Positions 5,938-5,991 of a stretch of 5,991 nt of DNA are shown here, piece after piece. This DNA is from an uncultured Spirochaetaceae bacterium. GTDB taxonomy: Bacteria > Spirochaetota > Spirochaetia > Treponematales > UBA12059. Position numbers and translations under genes: made by a program. Within the stretch, counting starts at the first letter, position 1. The number at the start of each line of letters is the position of its first letter. The notes beneath the pieces are model-generated. The model saw only the letters and a program-made list of their open reading frames with translations. It was not told the origin of the DNA and made no database searches. The stretch covers positions 1 to 5,991 of the forward strand of contig CALKWG010000133.1 of assembly GCA_938004315.1 (NCBI GenBank), written 5' to 3'.

Positions 5938-5991
5938 AGATCGGCAGAGCACACGTCTGAACTCCAGTCACCGAATACGCTCTCGTATGCC
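5938..5991 (+). other. Illumina TruSeq adapter, index and P7 start (non-genomic contamination)
   Basis: Bases 5938-5971 match the 34-base TruSeq adapter that begins AGATCGGAAGAGC and ends CTCCAGTCAC, with one mismatch (C for A at 5945). Bases 5972-5979 (CGAATACG) sit where an 8-base i7 index is expected. Bases 5980-5991 match the P7 start ATCTCGTATGCC with one mismatch (C for A at 5980). The order adapter, index, P7 is exactly that of read-through into a library adapter, so this stretch is artefact. The first few bases (AGA) could also be genomic by chance. Confidence 0.97.

Noticed and set aside
5532..5960. Reading ppk as a natural short 142-residue protein or a pseudogene
   Set aside because: The stop codon lies in sequencing adapter and the genuine part matches full-length PPK1 without disruption.

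Overview
The window is GC-rich bacterial chromosomal sequence carrying five genes: three on the minus strand (left part) and two on the plus strand (right part). They diverge from a 148-base control region at about 3840-3987. The organism is probably a GC-rich member of the Spirochaetota (treponeme-like). That rests on recalled resemblance of the SH3-type lipoprotein to treponemal proteins, and weakly on the unusual Ppx/GppA motifs. No rRNA, tRNA or other phylogenetic marker is present, so the assignment is tentative. ATA is used often for isoleucine despite the high GC.

Layout, left to right. 1-284 (minus): N-terminal 94 codons of a protein with a CBS-like sensory module; it runs off the window. 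285-470: intergenic, with an 8-bp GC-rich hairpin at 417-435 and no clear promoter. 471-2489 (minus): a complete ABC-F ATPase with two nucleotide-binding domains, a linker and a C-terminal coiled coil. 2496-3839 (minus): a lipoprotein with an SH3-like domain, six bases upstream of the ABC-F gene and very likely in one operon with it. 3840-3987: divergent promoter region. 3988-5535 (plus): a Ppx/GppA-family phosphatase with a C-terminal HD domain. 5532-5937 (plus): the start of polyphosphate kinase (ppk), overlapping the phosphatase stop by four bases.

The last 54 bases (5938-5991) are not genomic. They match the Illumina TruSeq read-1 3' adapter, followed by an 8-base index and the start of the P7 flow-cell sequence. 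The apparent ppk stop at 5958-5960 lies inside the adapter, so the gene is cut by the contig end and is not naturally short.

Biologically, the right half is a polyphosphate / guanosine-pentaphosphate module (hydrolase plus kinase, translationally coupled). The left half pairs an envelope lipoprotein with a ribosome-associated ABC-F ATPase, a pairing whose functional meaning is not evident. Both divergent promoters place the predicted transcription start at or within about three bases of the start codon, which suggests leaderless mRNAs. I saw no convincing novel system such as a defence island, mobile element, CRISPR array or riboswitch. The observations most worth checking are the adapter, the leaderless divergent promoters and the Asp-to-Glu changes in the phosphatase active site.
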